Source: Actinomycetospora chiangmaiensis DSM 45062 (GTDB taxonomy: Bacteria > Actinomycetota > Actinomycetes > Mycobacteriales > Pseudonocardiaceae). Taken from it: a stretch of 64,000 nucleotides of DNA. Of the stretch, positions 43,070-50,747 are shown one piece after another; the first letter of the stretch is position 1, and every line of letters starts with the position of its first letter. The position numbers and the translations under genes are program-made. The notes below the pieces were generated by a model. The model searched no databases. It saw nothing but the letters and a program-made list of their open reading frames with translations, and had not been told where the DNA came from. The stretch covers positions 292-64,291 of the forward strand of contig NZ_KB903221.1 in the NCBI RefSeq assembly GCF_000379625.1. The letters run 5' to 3'.

Positions 43070-43839
43070 CCGCGCGCGTCCTCGCCCGCGACGGGCGCAC
43101 CACGATCCTCCCCGACGGCGGGTCGCTCGTCCTGGGTCGCGACCCCGGCTGCGCCCTGCCCTTCCCTGACGAGGCCCGGCTGTCCCGGCGTGCGGTGCGC
43201 ATCGGGTGGAGCGGGACCGGCGTCGTGATCTCGAACCTGAGCAGCACGCACGGGTTGATCGTCGCCGTCGACGGGTCCGTGTCGCGGCTCGCCGCCGGGT
43301 CGTGCGGCGGCTACGTCCTCACCTTCGGCCGCGCGGAGATCAGCGGCCCGGCGTGGGGGTCGTCGTCGTTCGCGGTGACGGTCGTGGTCGACGGCGCGGC
43401 GACGGCGGACGCCGGACCCGTCGTCCTGACCACCGCGACGCACGAGCCGCTCCGACTGCGGACGGAGACCAAGGAGTTCCTCACCGCGCTCATGCTCTGC
43501 CGCCGGCGGCTGCTGCAGCCGACCTCGACCACGCCCCCACCCGCCGTCCCGGAACTGACCCGCGAGATCCTCGAGGCGACCAACAGCTGGCACCTCCTGC
43601 GTCAGTACGACACCGACGACCAGGTGCGGGCCCGCCTGTCGGGCCGCGTGCACGAACACCTCAAGGCACTGCGGGTCAAGATCGTGCGCGGCGGCCTGGC
43701 CGAGCGCGGCACACGCCTGTCCTCGGCCGGGATGGCGGACCTGCTCGTCGTGGCGAACGCGGTCACGCGGGCACACCTTCGGCTGTTCGACGATGCGGAG
43801 TGGCTGCGCCGCCAGGAGGAGCAGTGGTGGGTGTCGTGA
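43066..43839 (+). CDS. FHA-like protein with C-terminal helical domain, partner of exporter
   Basis: 257 aa from ATG 43066, coupled to the exporter by ATGA. The N-terminal ~100 residues follow an FHA plan (SLVLGRDPGCALPFPDEARL, RRAVRIG, NLSSTHGLIV) but with a degenerate phosphopeptide loop. The C-terminal half is helical (TKEFLTALMLCRRRLLQ, REILEATNSWHLLRQYDTDD, HEHLKALRVKIVRG), resembling the FHA-linked winged-helix-like extensions seen in some actinobacterial FHA proteins. It probably regulates or bridges the exporter. Function is inferred from coupling. Confidence 0.72.
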   Translation: MTARVLARDGRTTILPDGGSLVLGRDPGCALPFPDEARLSRRAVRIGWSGTGVVISNLSSTHGLIVAVDGSVSRLAAGSCGGYVLTFGRAEISGPAWGSSSFAVTVVVDGAATADAGPVVLTTATHEPLRLRTETKEFLTALMLCRRRLLQPTSTTPPPAVPELTREILEATNSWHLLRQYDTDDQVRARLSGRVHEHLKALRVKIVRGGLAERGTRLSSAGMADLLVVANAVTRAHLRLFDDAEWLRRQEEQWWVS

Positions 43840-43882
43840 GGGCCTCTGCTGCGAACGCGACCCCAGAGCCGTCTCCGCGGGA

Positions 43883-43888
43883 TACCGT
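43883..43888 (+). promoter_or_regulatory. -10 box of a leaderless promoter
   Basis: TACCGT fits TANNNT and ends seven bases before the ATG at 43895, so transcription would start at or next to the start codon. No Shine-Dalgarno is present. A similar layout precedes the related coiled-coil gene at 56561. Confidence 0.4.
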
Positions 43889-43894
43889 CACGGC

Positions 43895-44170
43895 ATGACC
43901 GCACCGATGGCCGAGCTCGAAGCTCGGATCGCGGCGCTCGAGGCGGAGCGCGTCGACTACCGCGCCGTCCTGGCAGCGGTCAACGCCCTCGGCGCGAACC
44001 AGCGCGACCTCACGGCGCGCGCGGGGGACGTCGACGGCTCGCTGACGGCGGTCGAGACCCGACTGACCGCGGTCGAGAGCGCCACCGTGGACACCAACAC
44101 CAGGGTGCGGTCCCTCGAGGACTCCGTCGCCGAGATGAAGGACCTGCTCATTCGCGCCCTCGACCGCTGA
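43895..44170 (+). CDS. Small coiled-coil protein
   Basis: 91 aa from ATG 43895, probably translated from a leaderless mRNA. The sequence is a nearly continuous heptad repeat (AELEARIAALEAERVDYRA, LTAVETRLTAVESATVDTN, RVRSLEDSVAEMKDLLIRAL). It resembles the C-terminal part of the protein at 56561-56962 (repeated V-x-x-L-x-x-K/R heptads ending DLLIRALDR versus DRVLELLEG). It could tether or multimerise partners. Its stop abuts the stop of the convergent gene at 44171. Confidence 0.7.
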   Translation: MTAPMAELEARIAALEAERVDYRAVLAAVNALGANQRDLTARAGDVDGSLTAVETRLTAVESATVDTNTRVRSLEDSVAEMKDLLIRALDR

Positions 44171-46051
44171 TCAGCCGGTCGCCTTCCCGATCCGGGCAAG
44201 CGACGCGGGATCGAGGCGGGCGATCTCCGAGGCCACGGCGCGCAGGTAGAGCTTGTACATCCGGAAGCCTTCCACCTTGGCCGGCGAGATCGGGATGATG
44301 AAGTCGAGGGTCCAGCGACTCTTGGTCCAGGTGTCCATCCCGCCGACCCGCAGCTCGTTCCGGGCGCCTGCGGCGATCTGGGCGCGGAACGTGCACGTGC
44401 CGCCGATCTTGAGCTTGATCAGATGCGCGCTGCGCCCGACCACCTCGACCTCGTCGCCGTAGGTGCGGAACCAGTTGCCGCGCACGCCCGTCATGCGGAC
44501 GACGGCGTCGAGCACGGCCTCCGTCGAGGCCGTCGTCGAGACCTCGAGGCAGGTCCGGCTCCGCGCACCCGCGGTCGGGGGCGCGACGAAGGGCAGTTCG
44601 AGCATCGGCGGCAGGGTGCCTTCTCCCACCCAGCCCGGTCGTGTCGCGGTCGCCCCGGTCCGCCGGTTGGTCCACGCTCCCCAGACGGCGCTGCCCACGA
44701 TGACCAGCGGGGCGGCGACGGTCCAGAGGAGCGTCGACTCGCCGTCGTGCAGCGTGTTGGTGTCGTGCCAGCCCAGCCACATCGCGAACCCGCCGCTCGC
44801 GACGAGCCCGGTCCGCCACAGGGGTGTCATGGTCGGGGTGAAGACGGCGCCGAGGGCGAGCACCCCGACGATGACGACCGCGGCGGTCCCGCCGGAGAAC
44901 GACCCGGTGCTGCTGTAGTCGTCCGAGGAGTAGTAGCCCGACGACGACGTCGCCGTGCTCGTCCACCGGGCCGCCGCGAGGACCAGCCCGGTGAGGACGA
45001 CGAGGCCGCCCGCGATCCCGAGGCGAACGGCGGGCGAGAGCGCGAGGAGACGGTCCCGTGCGCCGGTGACTGCGTCACCCGTCGGCGACAGGGCCGGTAC
45101 GAGGGGTCGGACGACGAGCGCCGCGAGCACGCCATGGACCACGAGGAGTGGCCACACGACGTGGCTCCCGATGTCTCCGGCTCCTGCGGCTATCAGGGCG
45201 ACCGGCAGCCCGATCACCACCGTCCAGCGGGGGGCGGCCCGACCACTGCGCAGCTCGGACGCGCAGATCCCGCCCGCGAGGCTCAGGAGGAGGAAGAGGA
45301 CCCCGGCGACGATCTCGCCCGCGGTACCGCCGTCGACCTCGTGCGAGATGACGAGCTCGTACAGGGCGGCCGCCCCGCAACCGCCGGTCCACCACCAGGC
45401 GAGTGGGACCTCGATCGCCCCACCGGACAGCGCGAAGCGCGCGTCGATCACCGTCAGGCTCGCCATGGCCACGGCCAGCATCCCGACGACGGGTCCGGGC
45501 GAGGTGTCGGGGGACGACGCGAGACCCGCGGTCAGCACGGCCAGCCCCAGGACCAGCGCAGACGCGGCCGTCGAGACCGTTCGCCGTGAGGCCGCCATCG
45601 CGATTGCGCCGGCGCCCGCGGCGATGCCGAAGGCGGGGAGGGTGGCGACGGCCATCGTGGACCAGTCGGCCCCGGCCACCGACGCGGTGGGGAACCCGAC
45701 GAACGCCGTGATGAGTTGGACGAGGGCGGTGGCTGCGGCCAGGGCGGCCACCGACCACGCAGGGAGGGGCAGCGGTGTGGCCGCCTCGGCGGCGAGTTCT
45801 GTCGGCGAGGGTCCCGCTGCGGGTGGAGGCGGCGGAGCGAGGTGGCGCGATCGCTGCACCTGCTCGGCGCCCGGATGCGCGTGTCGGGGCAGGCGGAGGG
45901 GCACGGTCGGGGCGTCGCCCGCGTCGAAGGCGGCGTTAACGGCCCTGGTGAGGGGGGCGGCCGGGATCGACCTGGCGCCGCAACCGCCGCAGAACCGGTC
46001 TCCCGCAGCGGCGACCCGCGCGCACCGGGGACAGGTGACCGGGGCGCTCAT
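44171..46051 (-). CDS. Zinc-ribbon polytopic membrane protein with C-terminal cytoplasmic domain
   Basis: 626 aa from ATG 46051, overlapping the upstream stop (ATGA). The N-terminal ribbon is VTCPRCARV-x7-FCGGCG; a Pro-rich linker then leads to about 12 hydrophobic segments (95-480). The last ~150 residues form a soluble alpha/beta domain starting ARSRTCLEVSTTASTEAVLD and containing GNWFRTYGDEVEVVGRSAHL and RWTLDFIIPISPAKVEGFRM. I do not recognise this domain. It shares the ribbon and layout of the proteins at 28220 and 31942. Function unknown. Confidence 0.78.
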   Translation of the reverse strand: MSAPVTCPRCARVAAAGDRFCGGCGARSIPAAPLTRAVNAAFDAGDAPTVPLRLPRHAHPGAEQVQRSRHLAPPPPPAAGPSPTELAAEAATPLPLPAWSVAALAAATALVQLITAFVGFPTASVAGADWSTMAVATLPAFGIAAGAGAIAMAASRRTVSTAASALVLGLAVLTAGLASSPDTSPGPVVGMLAVAMASLTVIDARFALSGGAIEVPLAWWWTGGCGAAALYELVISHEVDGGTAGEIVAGVLFLLLSLAGGICASELRSGRAAPRWTVVIGLPVALIAAGAGDIGSHVVWPLLVVHGVLAALVVRPLVPALSPTGDAVTGARDRLLALSPAVRLGIAGGLVVLTGLVLAAARWTSTATSSSGYYSSDDYSSTGSFSGGTAAVVIVGVLALGAVFTPTMTPLWRTGLVASGGFAMWLGWHDTNTLHDGESTLLWTVAAPLVIVGSAVWGAWTNRRTGATATRPGWVGEGTLPPMLELPFVAPPTAGARSRTCLEVSTTASTEAVLDAVVRMTGVRGNWFRTYGDEVEVVGRSAHLIKLKIGGTCTFRAQIAAGARNELRVGGMDTWTKSRWTLDFIIPISPAKVEGFRMYKLYLRAVASEIARLDPASLARIGKATG

Positions 46052-47103
46052 CCGTGCGGCCGCATCACGGCGTTGCCCTCGGGTCCGCCGGTGTGGGTGA
46101 GGCGAACCGCGTAGCAGTGGTCGGCGTCGAGGCCCGCCCTGTCGCACCAGGCGTTGGCCGCGGCCGCGGTGGGCATCGGTACCCCGACCACCGTGGCCCA
46201 GAAGTTGCGGCCGGCGTAGTTCGCGAAGTCGCCGGTCCACAGCACCCGGGCCTCGGGGTGGGCGCTCCGCAGCGACTGGTGCTCCGCGAGGATCGCTGCG
46301 TCGTCCCACGTCTGTCCGTCGGCGACGAGGCCCGGCCGCTTCGACGACAACTGCGGGATCCACGACCCGACGAACCCCTCGACGGCCGCCGAGTCGGCGT
46401 TAGCAAGCGACTGCAGCTGGGCGTGAGGATCGGCCGTCGCACCCGATGTCCCGGCGGCGGCCGCCGACGGCTGGACCGCGTCCCCGACGGACGTGACCGA
46501 GGTCGGCGCCGTCGCGACGGTGGTCGTCGAGGGGCTACGCAGCAGGAGGTAGGAGCCACCCCCGACGGCGAGGAGCGCCACGAGGACGGCAGCGACCGCG
46601 ATGACCGGGCGGGCGAACCAGGGCGTCGCGGCGGCGACGGACGGAATCGGAGCCGATCGCGGGGCCGCGGAGTAGCTGTTCGCGGAGTACGGGTTCGCGG
46701 AGTACGGGTTCGCGGAGTACGGGTTCGCCGGGTGGGCGTTCGCGGCGTACGCCGTGGGCGGCGCCGGCCGGGCGGCCGGGGCCGTCAACGTCGGCGGCGG
46801 GCCACCTCGGGCTGGTGCACCTCGGAGCGGTTCACCTCGGGGCGGTGCACCCGCGAACGGCGGACGGTGGGGCGGCGGAGCGCTCGCGGCGGGCGCCGGC
46901 TCCGGCGAGGGCCCGGAGGGGAAGGACCTGGGTCCGACGGGGAAGGACGGCGGCCCGACGGCGGGGAGCGGCACGGAGGGCACAGGGCGCGGCGCGGGCA
47001 GCGTCGGAAAGGCCGATCCGCATTGCGTGCAGAACATCGTGCCGTCGCGTCGCGGGCAGCCGCAGGACGCACAGAATCCCGACACGGCGTTGGTGATGGT
47101 CAT
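46048..47103 (-). CDS. Zinc-ribbon, single-span protein with NPYSA repeats and Cys-containing ectodomain
   Basis: 351 aa from ATG 47103 with GGGAGGGA upstream. The N-terminal ribbon is FCASCGCPR-x6-FCTQCG. A ~120-residue Pro-rich linker contains tandem NPYSA units, then one span (about 168-190), a Ser/Thr-rich stalk and an ectodomain of ~120 residues (SLANADSAAVEGFVGSWIPQ to WCDRAGLDADHCYAVRLTHT) resembling kinase-attached sensor domains that use two Cys. It is coupled to the 626-aa membrane protein and lies just downstream of the non-RD-type kinase gene, suggesting one sensory complex. Confidence 0.75.
   Translation of the reverse strand: MTITNAVSGFCASCGCPRRDGTMFCTQCGSAFPTLPAPRPVPSVPLPAVGPPSFPVGPRSFPSGPSPEPAPAASAPPPHRPPFAGAPPRGEPLRGAPARGGPPPTLTAPAARPAPPTAYAANAHPANPYSANPYSANPYSANSYSAAPRSAPIPSVAAATPWFARPVIAVAAVLVALLAVGGGSYLLLRSPSTTTVATAPTSVTSVGDAVQPSAAAAGTSGATADPHAQLQSLANADSAAVEGFVGSWIPQLSSKRPGLVADGQTWDDAAILAEHQSLRSAHPEARVLWTGDFANYAGRNFWATVVGVPMPTAAAANAWCDRAGLDADHCYAVRLTHTGGPEGNAVMRPHG
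46666..46740. repeat. 15-bp tandem repeats encoding NPYSA
   Basis: Three identical 15-bp units (46681-46695, 46696-46710, 46711-46725; plus-strand unit CGCGGAGTACGGGTT) flanked by diverged units at 46666-46680 and 46726-46740. In frame they encode repeated A-N-P-Y-S in the linker of the zinc-ribbon protein. Copy number is likely variable between strains. Confidence 0.85.
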
Positions 47104-47321
47104 CGTCGTCCCTCCCACTCCGACGGGCGCCCCCGCACGTCATCCTCTGATCGCCGCGCGTCGGCGGAATGTGACGCACCCGAGCACGTGGAATGCCGGG
47201 AGAGGGCCGGCTGGCGACAACGAGTGGGCGAGGCGGAATTGTTCACGATCAGATCGGTGCGTCGGCTGTGCACTTTCTGTCCATCGCCTTCGTCATCGAC
47301 GGCAGGCGGCAGGATCCGTCG

Positions 47322-48869
47322 TCACGAACGCACCGAGAAGGTCAGCGACGCCAGCGCGGTCTGCCCGTCCTGCGTCTGGGCGCGCTCGTCGATCCGGTAC
47401 TGGCCGTCGGGGAGCGGCTGGTTCTGGTTGAGGTAGATGGGGTTGCCGGAGTTGCAGGCGAACGAGTCCTGCTTGACCACGCCGTTGGGGCCCGTGACGG
47501 TCAGGTAGTCGAAGCAGCCGTCGTCGAGCTGCTGGCCCGACAGGGTGGTGACCTCCGAGGAGTAGGACTGCGAGTGGCCGCCCCCGAGGCACGTCGTCGG
47601 GGTCTTGAGGGTGCACAGCAGCTTCAGCGCGATCGTCGGCTGCGTCGGCGAGGCGGGCGCGGGCGCGGCCGGTCCGGCGGCGACGGGAGCGGCACTCGCC
47701 GGGGTCGACGGAGAGGCCGGAGCTGCGACTGCGGGGCTCGCGTCCTGCCGCGGCGGTAGGTAGCGCCAGCCCACGTAGGCGCCGCCGCCGAAGGCGACGA
47801 GGAGCAGGACGAGCATCGCGCCCGCGAACCGCGTCCGGCGACGTCGGCGGCGAGCCTTCTCCTCCTTCGTCAAGGTCGTCCTTCCCGACGGCGGGTCGGC
47901 GGGCTCCGGAGCAGGCGGCCCGGTCGGCACCGGACCGAGCACCGTGCTCGTCGAGGACAGCGGGCGAGCCGGTTCCTCGGTGCGGGGCGGGAGTGTGGTG
48001 CGCTGCGAGACCGGGAGTCCGACCTCGAGCGGGAGTCCCGCACCGTGCGCGATGCCCGCCGCGTGGTGTGCCACGTCGGCCGCGGAGGGGCGGTCGGCCG
48101 GGTTCTTCGCGGTCATCGCGCGGAGCATCGACTCCACCCCGGGCGGGAGATCGTGTCGCCCGAGCGCCGGGAGCGGGTCGCGGTCGATGCGCTGCATGAC
48201 GGCGGGTGCGGAGACGTCGTCGGCGGAGCGGAACGGCGGGCGTCCGGCGAGGAGCTGCCAGAGCGTGGTGCCGAGCGACCAGACGTCGCCGCGGTCGGAC
48301 GGGCGCTCGCCGCGCAGGACCTCCGGCGGCACGTGGTCGAGTGTGTAGCCGCCGATGCGCGACCCCTGGCTCTCCAAGGTCAGGCGGGCGATTCCGAAGT
48401 CGGACAGCGCCGGCCGCCCGTAGGCGGTGACCAGGATGTTGCCGGGCTTGATGTCGCAGTGCAGCACGCCGCGCGCGTGCGTGACGGCGAGCGCGGACGC
48501 CACCGCGTGCAGGATCGAGACCGCCTCCGCGGGCTGCAACGGCCGGCCGAGGTCGGCCAGCGAGCCGCCGGGGCACAGATCCATCGCGAGCCAGGGCCTG
48601 CCGTCGTGAACCCCCGCGTCGAGGATCGACACGATGTTCGGGTGGCCGGCGAGCTCCCCCATCGCCTGCCGCTCCCGGTCGAAGCGCCGGTGCACCTCCG
48701 GTCCGGTGACCTGGACGTCGAGCAGCTTGAGCGCCACCCACCGGCCGGTCGAGACCTGCCGTGCCTCGTGCACGCTGCCCGACCCGCCCCGGTTGAGCAT
48801 CCGCCCGAGCTCGTAGCCCGCCGGCGTCGAACCCGCCGTCGCGCCGGTGGCGCCCGCACTCGTCGTCAT
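47322..48869 (-). CDS. Transmembrane Ser/Thr protein kinase with HCD catalytic loop
   Basis: 515 aa from ATG 48869. Kinase domain: LNRGGSGSVHEA, Lys48 (VALKLLD), catalytic loop HCDIKPGN (137-144) where Arg of the usual HRD is Cys, DFGIARL (157), and PPEVL in place of APE. Loss of the HRD arginine suggests activation without activation-loop phosphorylation. A basic stretch (EEKARRRRRR) precedes one span (about 330-350), an Ala/Pro stalk and a ~110-residue ectodomain with four Cys (LLCTLKTPTTCLGG, DDGCFDYLTV, FACNSGN). A divergent promoter with the 26-bp element lies upstream. Confidence 0.9.
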   Translation of the reverse strand: MTTSAGATGATAGSTPAGYELGRMLNRGGSGSVHEARQVSTGRWVALKLLDVQVTGPEVHRRFDRERQAMGELAGHPNIVSILDAGVHDGRPWLAMDLCPGGSLADLGRPLQPAEAVSILHAVASALAVTHARGVLHCDIKPGNILVTAYGRPALSDFGIARLTLESQGSRIGGYTLDHVPPEVLRGERPSDRGDVWSLGTTLWQLLAGRPPFRSADDVSAPAVMQRIDRDPLPALGRHDLPPGVESMLRAMTAKNPADRPSAADVAHHAAGIAHGAGLPLEVGLPVSQRTTLPPRTEEPARPLSSTSTVLGPVPTGPPAPEPADPPSGRTTLTKEEKARRRRRRTRFAGAMLVLLLVAFGGGAYVGWRYLPPRQDASPAVAAPASPSTPASAAPVAAGPAAPAPASPTQPTIALKLLCTLKTPTTCLGGGHSQSYSSEVTTLSGQQLDDGCFDYLTVTGPNGVVKQDSFACNSGNPIYLNQNQPLPDGQYRIDERAQTQDGQTALASLTFSVRS

Positions 48870-48949
48870 CCCGTGCTTCCTCCCAGCTGCACCACGCGTC
48901 CTCCGACCGCAGATCGCTCCGGACACCTCAGATGTGACAGCCGGGGAAT

Positions 48950-48999
48950 GCCACCCCCGAGCTCGGGGATGGGTGTCGTCCGACCGGAGCCCTAGCGTT
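48950..48999 (+). promoter_or_regulatory. 26-bp palindromic element plus -10 box, copy 2
   Basis: Bases 48950-48975 are identical to 36075-36100, and CCTAGCGTT recurs at 48991-48999 with the same 15-base spacing. Sequence outside these blocks is different, so the match is not a simple recent duplication. The palindrome occupies the place of a -35 element for TAGCGT (48993-48998). Confidence 0.65.
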
Positions 49000-49025
49000 T
49001 CCTCCGACAGCGGGAACGCAGAGAT

Positions 49026-49097
49026 CGTTACGAGGCGGACGGGTGCCGTAGGCCGCCGCCATAGGCCGTCGTCCCAGGTCGGACCGGCGATAGGCCG
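49026..49097 (+). promoter_or_regulatory. CGTTACG / TAGGCCG repeat element, copy 2
   Basis: CGTTACG (49026-49032), 16 bases, TAGGCCGCCG (49049-49058), then ATAGGCCG (49061-49068) and GATAGGCCG (49089-49097). It matches the region 36860-36910 in box sequence and first spacing. Three boxes here versus two there suggest cooperative binding of a regulator. Confidence 0.5.
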
Positions 49098-49190
49098 GGT
49101 TAACCGTGCGTTGGGATCTCGACCCGCTATCAAGTGCCGCGCCGTGATCGGTGATCACCGGCATCGGATCTCGAACCCCTGGAGGAATCC

Positions 49191-49340
49191 ATGGCGACCT
49201 GTCGCGTCTGCAACGGGAAGCGTGTCTGCAGTTTCTGCCGCGGCAGCGGGAAGCGCGGCGGCGTGATCACGTCGAGCTGCGACTCGTGCCGCGGCAAGGG
49301 TCACTGCGTCGCCTGCGACGGCAAGGGCTGGCGCAACTGA
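49191..49340 (+). CDS. 49-aa DnaJ-type zinc-knuckle protein
   Basis: 49 aa from ATG 49191 with GGAGGAA upstream. It consists almost only of four CxxC(x)G-like knuckles: CRVCNGK, CSFCRGSGK, CDSCRGKG and CVACDGKG, matching the cysteine-rich domain of DnaJ, which binds two zinc ions, without J or substrate domains. Its stop overlaps the next start by one base (TGATG). As the first gene of the rightward unit it may be a metal-binding adaptor for the coupled membrane protein. It is very short but has eight well-placed cysteines and a good ribosome site. Confidence 0.8.
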   Translation: MATCRVCNGKRVCSFCRGSGKRGGVITSSCDSCRGKGHCVACDGKGWRN

Positions 49341-50299
49341 TGGCCGTGTTCGCGCTCCTCGTGCTCGCCGTCGCGGCGATCGTCGTCTGCGTCAGGAGCC
49401 GGAACGCCGGCAAGCGACACGCGTACGAGGCCGCCGCGGCGGCCGACCCGCTGCACCCGACGATCGCGGCGGTCCTCCGGACCGTGCCGGACTGGCGATC
49501 ACAGCGGGCCGCCGACGCCGCCGCGCGCTCGCACACCGGCCGCATCCTGGAGGTCCTGGAGCGACACGGCGAGTCCCTGCTCCTGGTCGTCCACGCCGAC
49601 GACTTCCCGCACCAGGGGCTGCTCGCGATCACCCAGGGCCGCACGCTCTTCTACGGCGACGGGGTGCCGGTGGAGATCCCGCACGTCGGAGCGACCACGA
49701 GAATCCTGTCGACCGGTCCGAACGCGCTGCCGTGGGTCGAGATCCGGGGCGGCGGACGGACGGTCAGTGCCGGTCCGCGCTCGGTGGAGACGGCCAAGCT
49801 CATCTGTGCCGTCATCGACCTGTGGGCGGACAGCCCCGAGGTCACACCCGACCCCCGTGTCCGGATCGGCCCGGCCGGCATCGAGATCGACGACGCCTTC
49901 TACGCGGACACGCTGCGCCACGCCGGACACGCGGTCACGCCGTTCAACCTGCGCTCGATCCACGAACGGTTCGGCATGCAACTGCACAACAAGGCGCTGC
50001 GGTACATCGCGGCGAATCACGGGCCCGCAGCCGAGCAGCGGTTCCTGGCGGCCGCTGGGCGCCCGGTCGACGATCGCGACCTGCCGGGATGGCCGACGCG
50101 CGTCATGCGGGAGTGGAGTTCGTTCGACGACGGGATCGGCCCCGTGGCGGCCTTCTTCCCGCTCCTGATCCGAAGCGTGCTGCTCGACTCCGCGCGGACC
50201 GGGGGCTACCTCGCCCGCCCGGAACGGCCGCTCTCCATGTGGAAGAGCGACCACTACGACGACGGCGGGCGCGGACTCCGCCGCGCGATGCCCGCCTGA
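49340..50299 (+). CDS. Membrane-anchored protein of unknown function
   Basis: 319 aa from ATG 49340, one base overlap with the zinc-knuckle gene. One N-terminal span (1-20, AVFALLVLAVAAIVVCV) with a basic anchor, then a soluble region likely in the cytoplasm. The region contains a PH-like beta pattern (LLAITQGRTLFYGDGVPVEI, WVEIRGGGRTVSAGPRSVET) followed by a helical part (GIEIDDAFYADTLRHAGHAV, NLRSIHERFGMQLHNKALRY). No catalytic motif is recognised. A lipid- or protein-binding PH-like domain is a guess from strand pattern. Confidence 0.72.
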   Translation: MAVFALLVLAVAAIVVCVRSRNAGKRHAYEAAAAADPLHPTIAAVLRTVPDWRSQRAADAAARSHTGRILEVLERHGESLLLVVHADDFPHQGLLAITQGRTLFYGDGVPVEIPHVGATTRILSTGPNALPWVEIRGGGRTVSAGPRSVETAKLICAVIDLWADSPEVTPDPRVRIGPAGIEIDDAFYADTLRHAGHAVTPFNLRSIHERFGMQLHNKALRYIAANHGPAAEQRFLAAAGRPVDDRDLPGWPTRVMREWSSFDDGIGPVAAFFPLLIRSVLLDSARTGGYLARPERPLSMWKSDHYDDGGRGLRRAMPA

Positions 50300-50331
50300 T
50301 CCGCCGACACCTCCGAAAGGACCGATAGTCC

Positions 50332-50493
50332 GTGGCCTTCATCGTCGTGCTCGTCCTCTTCATCGTCGTGGGGACGGCCTACAGCATCTACAACACGATC
50401 GTCGCCCGGCAGGGCGTCGACCTCGAGGTCGCCGGCAGCCGGCAGGACGTGCTCGCCGCGACCCTCTCCCGCTCACCGCAGGTCGCCGCGTGA
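50332..50493 (+). CDS. 53-aa single-span membrane peptide
   Basis: 53 aa from GTG 50332 with GAAAGGA upstream. A hydrophobic N-terminal helix (AFIVVLVLFIVVGTAYSIYN) is followed by a polar tail (RQGVDLEVAGSRQDVLAA). Its TGA overlaps the next GTG (GTGA at 50490-50493), supporting real translation. Function unknown; it may be a small subunit of a membrane assembly with the adjacent lipoprotein. Confidence 0.65.
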   Translation: MAFIVVLVLFIVVGTAYSIYNTIVARQGVDLEVAGSRQDVLAATLSRSPQVAA

Positions 50494-50747
50494 GCCGCCG
50501 GTGGATCGGGCCCGTCCTCGCGGGGCTGCTGGTCCTCGCGACGGCCGGGTGCGGAGGGGCCGACGCCTCGACGACGTGCAGCGACTTCCTGAACATGAGC
50601 GAACAGACTCAGGAGACGGCCGTGGAGACCCTCGCCGCGAAGACGCACGGGGACGCCTTCAAGGGGCCGATGGGCCTGGCCAACGTCGTCTACGGCTGCC
50701 AGGAGACCCCGCACAAGACCCTCGGCGCCCTCATGGGGGTCTCGTGA
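50490..50747 (+). CDS. Small lipoprotein
   Basis: 85 aa from GTG 50490. Signal peptide SRRWIGPVLAGLLVLATAGC with lipobox ATAGC (Cys 21). The mature part is short and has two Cys (TTCSDFLNM and VYGCQETPHK), which may pair. It lies in a run of coupled small genes. The TCSDFL motif recalls acid-resistance/HdeA-like small proteins, a weak resemblance. Exported and membrane-anchored; role unknown. Confidence 0.7.
   Translation: MSRRWIGPVLAGLLVLATAGCGGADASTTCSDFLNMSEQTQETAVETLAAKTHGDAFKGPMGLANVVYGCQETPHKTLGALMGVS

Larger units (their letters stand above)
48870..49190. other. Divergent regulatory region between kinase and zinc-knuckle gene
   Basis: No gene is present. The 321 bases hold the second copies of both conserved elements (48950-48999 and 49026-49097) and two extra TAGGCCG-type boxes. 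The inner GTGATC/GATCAC around 49144-49157 (GTGATCGGTGATCAC) is a further small palindrome near the rightward gene. Confidence 0.55.

Noticed and set aside
41227-43839. 870-aa open frame on the plus strand inside the exporter region
   Set aside because: It is a +1 shadow of the FHA-ABC gene: Arg/Pro/Ala-rich, no start signal and no family features, while the other frame shows full FHA and ABC motifs.
46666-46740. Tandem repeats considered as a CRISPR array
   Set aside because: Units are 15 bp without spacers and lie in frame inside a coding linker.
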